Of a stretch of 7,278 nt of DNA, positions 7,014 to 7,278 are shown in pieces. The notes under the pieces were generated by a model. That model had not been told where the DNA came from. It worked only from the letters and a program-made list of their open reading frames with translations, and searched no databases. The translations under genes and the position numbers were made by a program. The stretch is from Spirochaetales bacterium. Lineage in GTDB: Bacteria > Spirochaetota > Spirochaetia > DTKZ01. Position 1 is the first letter of the stretch. Each line of letters begins with the position of its first letter. The DNA is taken from the NCBI GenBank assembly GCA_031266855.1, contig JAISAF010000215.1, positions 1 through 7,278 of the forward strand. Direction: 5' to 3'.

Positions 7014-7037
7014 ACCCACCGCCTAAAGGCGGTGGGT
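7014..7037. repeat. 10-bp perfect hairpin, possible IS200/IS605-type end
   Basis: ACCCACCGCC (7014-7023), loop TAAA, GGCGGTGGGT (7028-7037) is a perfect stem. Subterminal hairpins of this kind are typical of IS200/IS605-family ends, where they guide single-strand transposition; no tnpA or tnpB gene is in view. On the minus strand the hairpin is followed by GGTTAGTTTT, so it could also act as a weak intrinsic terminator for transcription entering from the right. On the plus strand no T-run follows, so it is a poor terminator for the cupin gene. Confidence 0.7.
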
Positions 7038-7064
7038 GTTGTAGCGGCTGAAAGTCGCATTGAG

Positions 7065-7106
7065 GCTAAAGCATACTAAAATGTCCTTTTGCTAAAGCAA
7101 TCTAAA
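7065..7106 (+). repeat. Short direct repeat pair, 26-bp period
   Basis: GCTAAAGCATACTAAA (7065-7080) and GCTAAAGCAATCTAAA (7091-7106) match at 14 of 16 positions. They lie directly beside the 7014-7058 hairpins and may belong to the same element. Two copies are too few for a CRISPR array, and no repeat dyad is present. Confidence 0.6.
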
Positions 7107-7142
7107 GTTTACGACTGAAACTCGCTTTTTTTCCCTTCCTCT

Positions 7143-7244
7143 ATTCCGCTCGGCGCAGGCTCTGCCTGCGCCGGATTAGAAGCAAGCGTCCACGCTTGCG
7201 GCTTTGCAACCCGTCTTTTGGAGCACGTATCAATCAGGACTGCC
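7143..7244 (+). repeat. 102-bp interspersed repeat, copy 2
   Basis: This is the second copy of the block at 6015-6116, 1128 bp further on and in the same orientation. Here the first hairpin is perfect: GGCGCAGGC (7152-7160), TCT, GCCTGCGCC (7164-7172). The second hairpin, GCAAGCGT CC ACGCTTGC (7182-7199), is identical to copy 1. Beyond the end of similarity a further small hairpin, CTGCC AAC GGCAG (7240-7252), overlaps the boundary. Copy 2 looks closer to an intact unit than copy 1. Confidence 0.9.
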
Positions 7245-7278
7245 AACGGCAGCTCAGAACCAGTTCCCGGAATTGCCT

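Larger units (their letters stand above)
6940..7278. other. Gene-free stretch downstream of the cupin gene
   Basis: No convincing complete gene is visible. The first 70 bases are AT-rich without a clear GC-rich terminator. They are followed by the hairpin at 7014-7037, a shorter hairpin at 7044-7058 (GCGGCT, GAA, AGTCGC, with one G-T pair), two short direct repeats, a run of seven Ts at 7126-7132, and copy 2 of the 102-bp repeat. One minus-strand frame is open from the right edge to a TAA at 7109-7111 (about 56 codons), but it passes through the repeat and is not called as a gene. Confidence 0.6.

Noticed and set aside
7065..7106. CRISPR array start
   Set aside because: There are only two imperfect 16-bp units with a 10-bp gap, far shorter than CRISPR repeats and spacers, and no cas gene is present.

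Overview
The window is dominated by one very large gene on the minus strand (136-5730). It encodes an 1864-residue UvrA made of two complete UvrA units fused head to tail, with four intact ABC ATPase sites. To its right is a non-coding, palindrome-rich stretch (about 5731-6346). Then comes a small plus-strand cupin gene (6424-6939) with its own clear promoter and ribosome binding site, and finally a second repeat-rich stretch that runs off the right edge. At the left edge, bases 3-101 look like the 3' end of an unrecognised plus-strand gene convergent with uvrA.

Organism: the window holds no rRNA or other firm taxonomic marker. Double-length UvrA proteins are best known from Chlamydiae (Chlamydia trachomatis UvrA is about 1,790 residues). 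The cupin resembles, from memory only, proteins of clostridia and spirochaetes. Intergenic DNA rich in interspersed palindromes and the large composition contrast (uvrA roughly 60% GC in sampled lines, cupin about one third) suggest a host-associated anaerobe with a repeat-laden genome. A Treponema-like spirochaete is my tentative guess.

Layout: (1) 3-101, 3' end of an unknown gene. (2) 136-5730, tandem uvrA on the minus strand, with a G/C-homopolymer, hairpin-forming linker at 3829-3910. (3) 5731-6346, no convincing gene: a hairpin at 5801-5816, a nested palindrome cluster at 5836-5955, copy 1 of a 102-bp interspersed repeat at 6015-6116, and an inverted repeat at 6199-6222. (4) 6347-6939, promoter, ribosome binding site and coding region of the cupin. 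(5) 6940-7278, no convincing gene: a 10-bp hairpin at 7014-7037, short direct repeats at 7065-7106, and copy 2 of the 102-bp repeat at 7143-7244.

Function: uvrA and the cupin are separated by about 690 bp, are divergently transcribed and have very different composition. I see no sign that they form one system. The points most worth following up are the tandem UvrA architecture (including a segment of about 80 residues missing from unit 2), the slippage-prone linker, and the two near-identical repeats that flank the AT-rich cupin gene in the same orientation. I found no convincing new multi-gene system.
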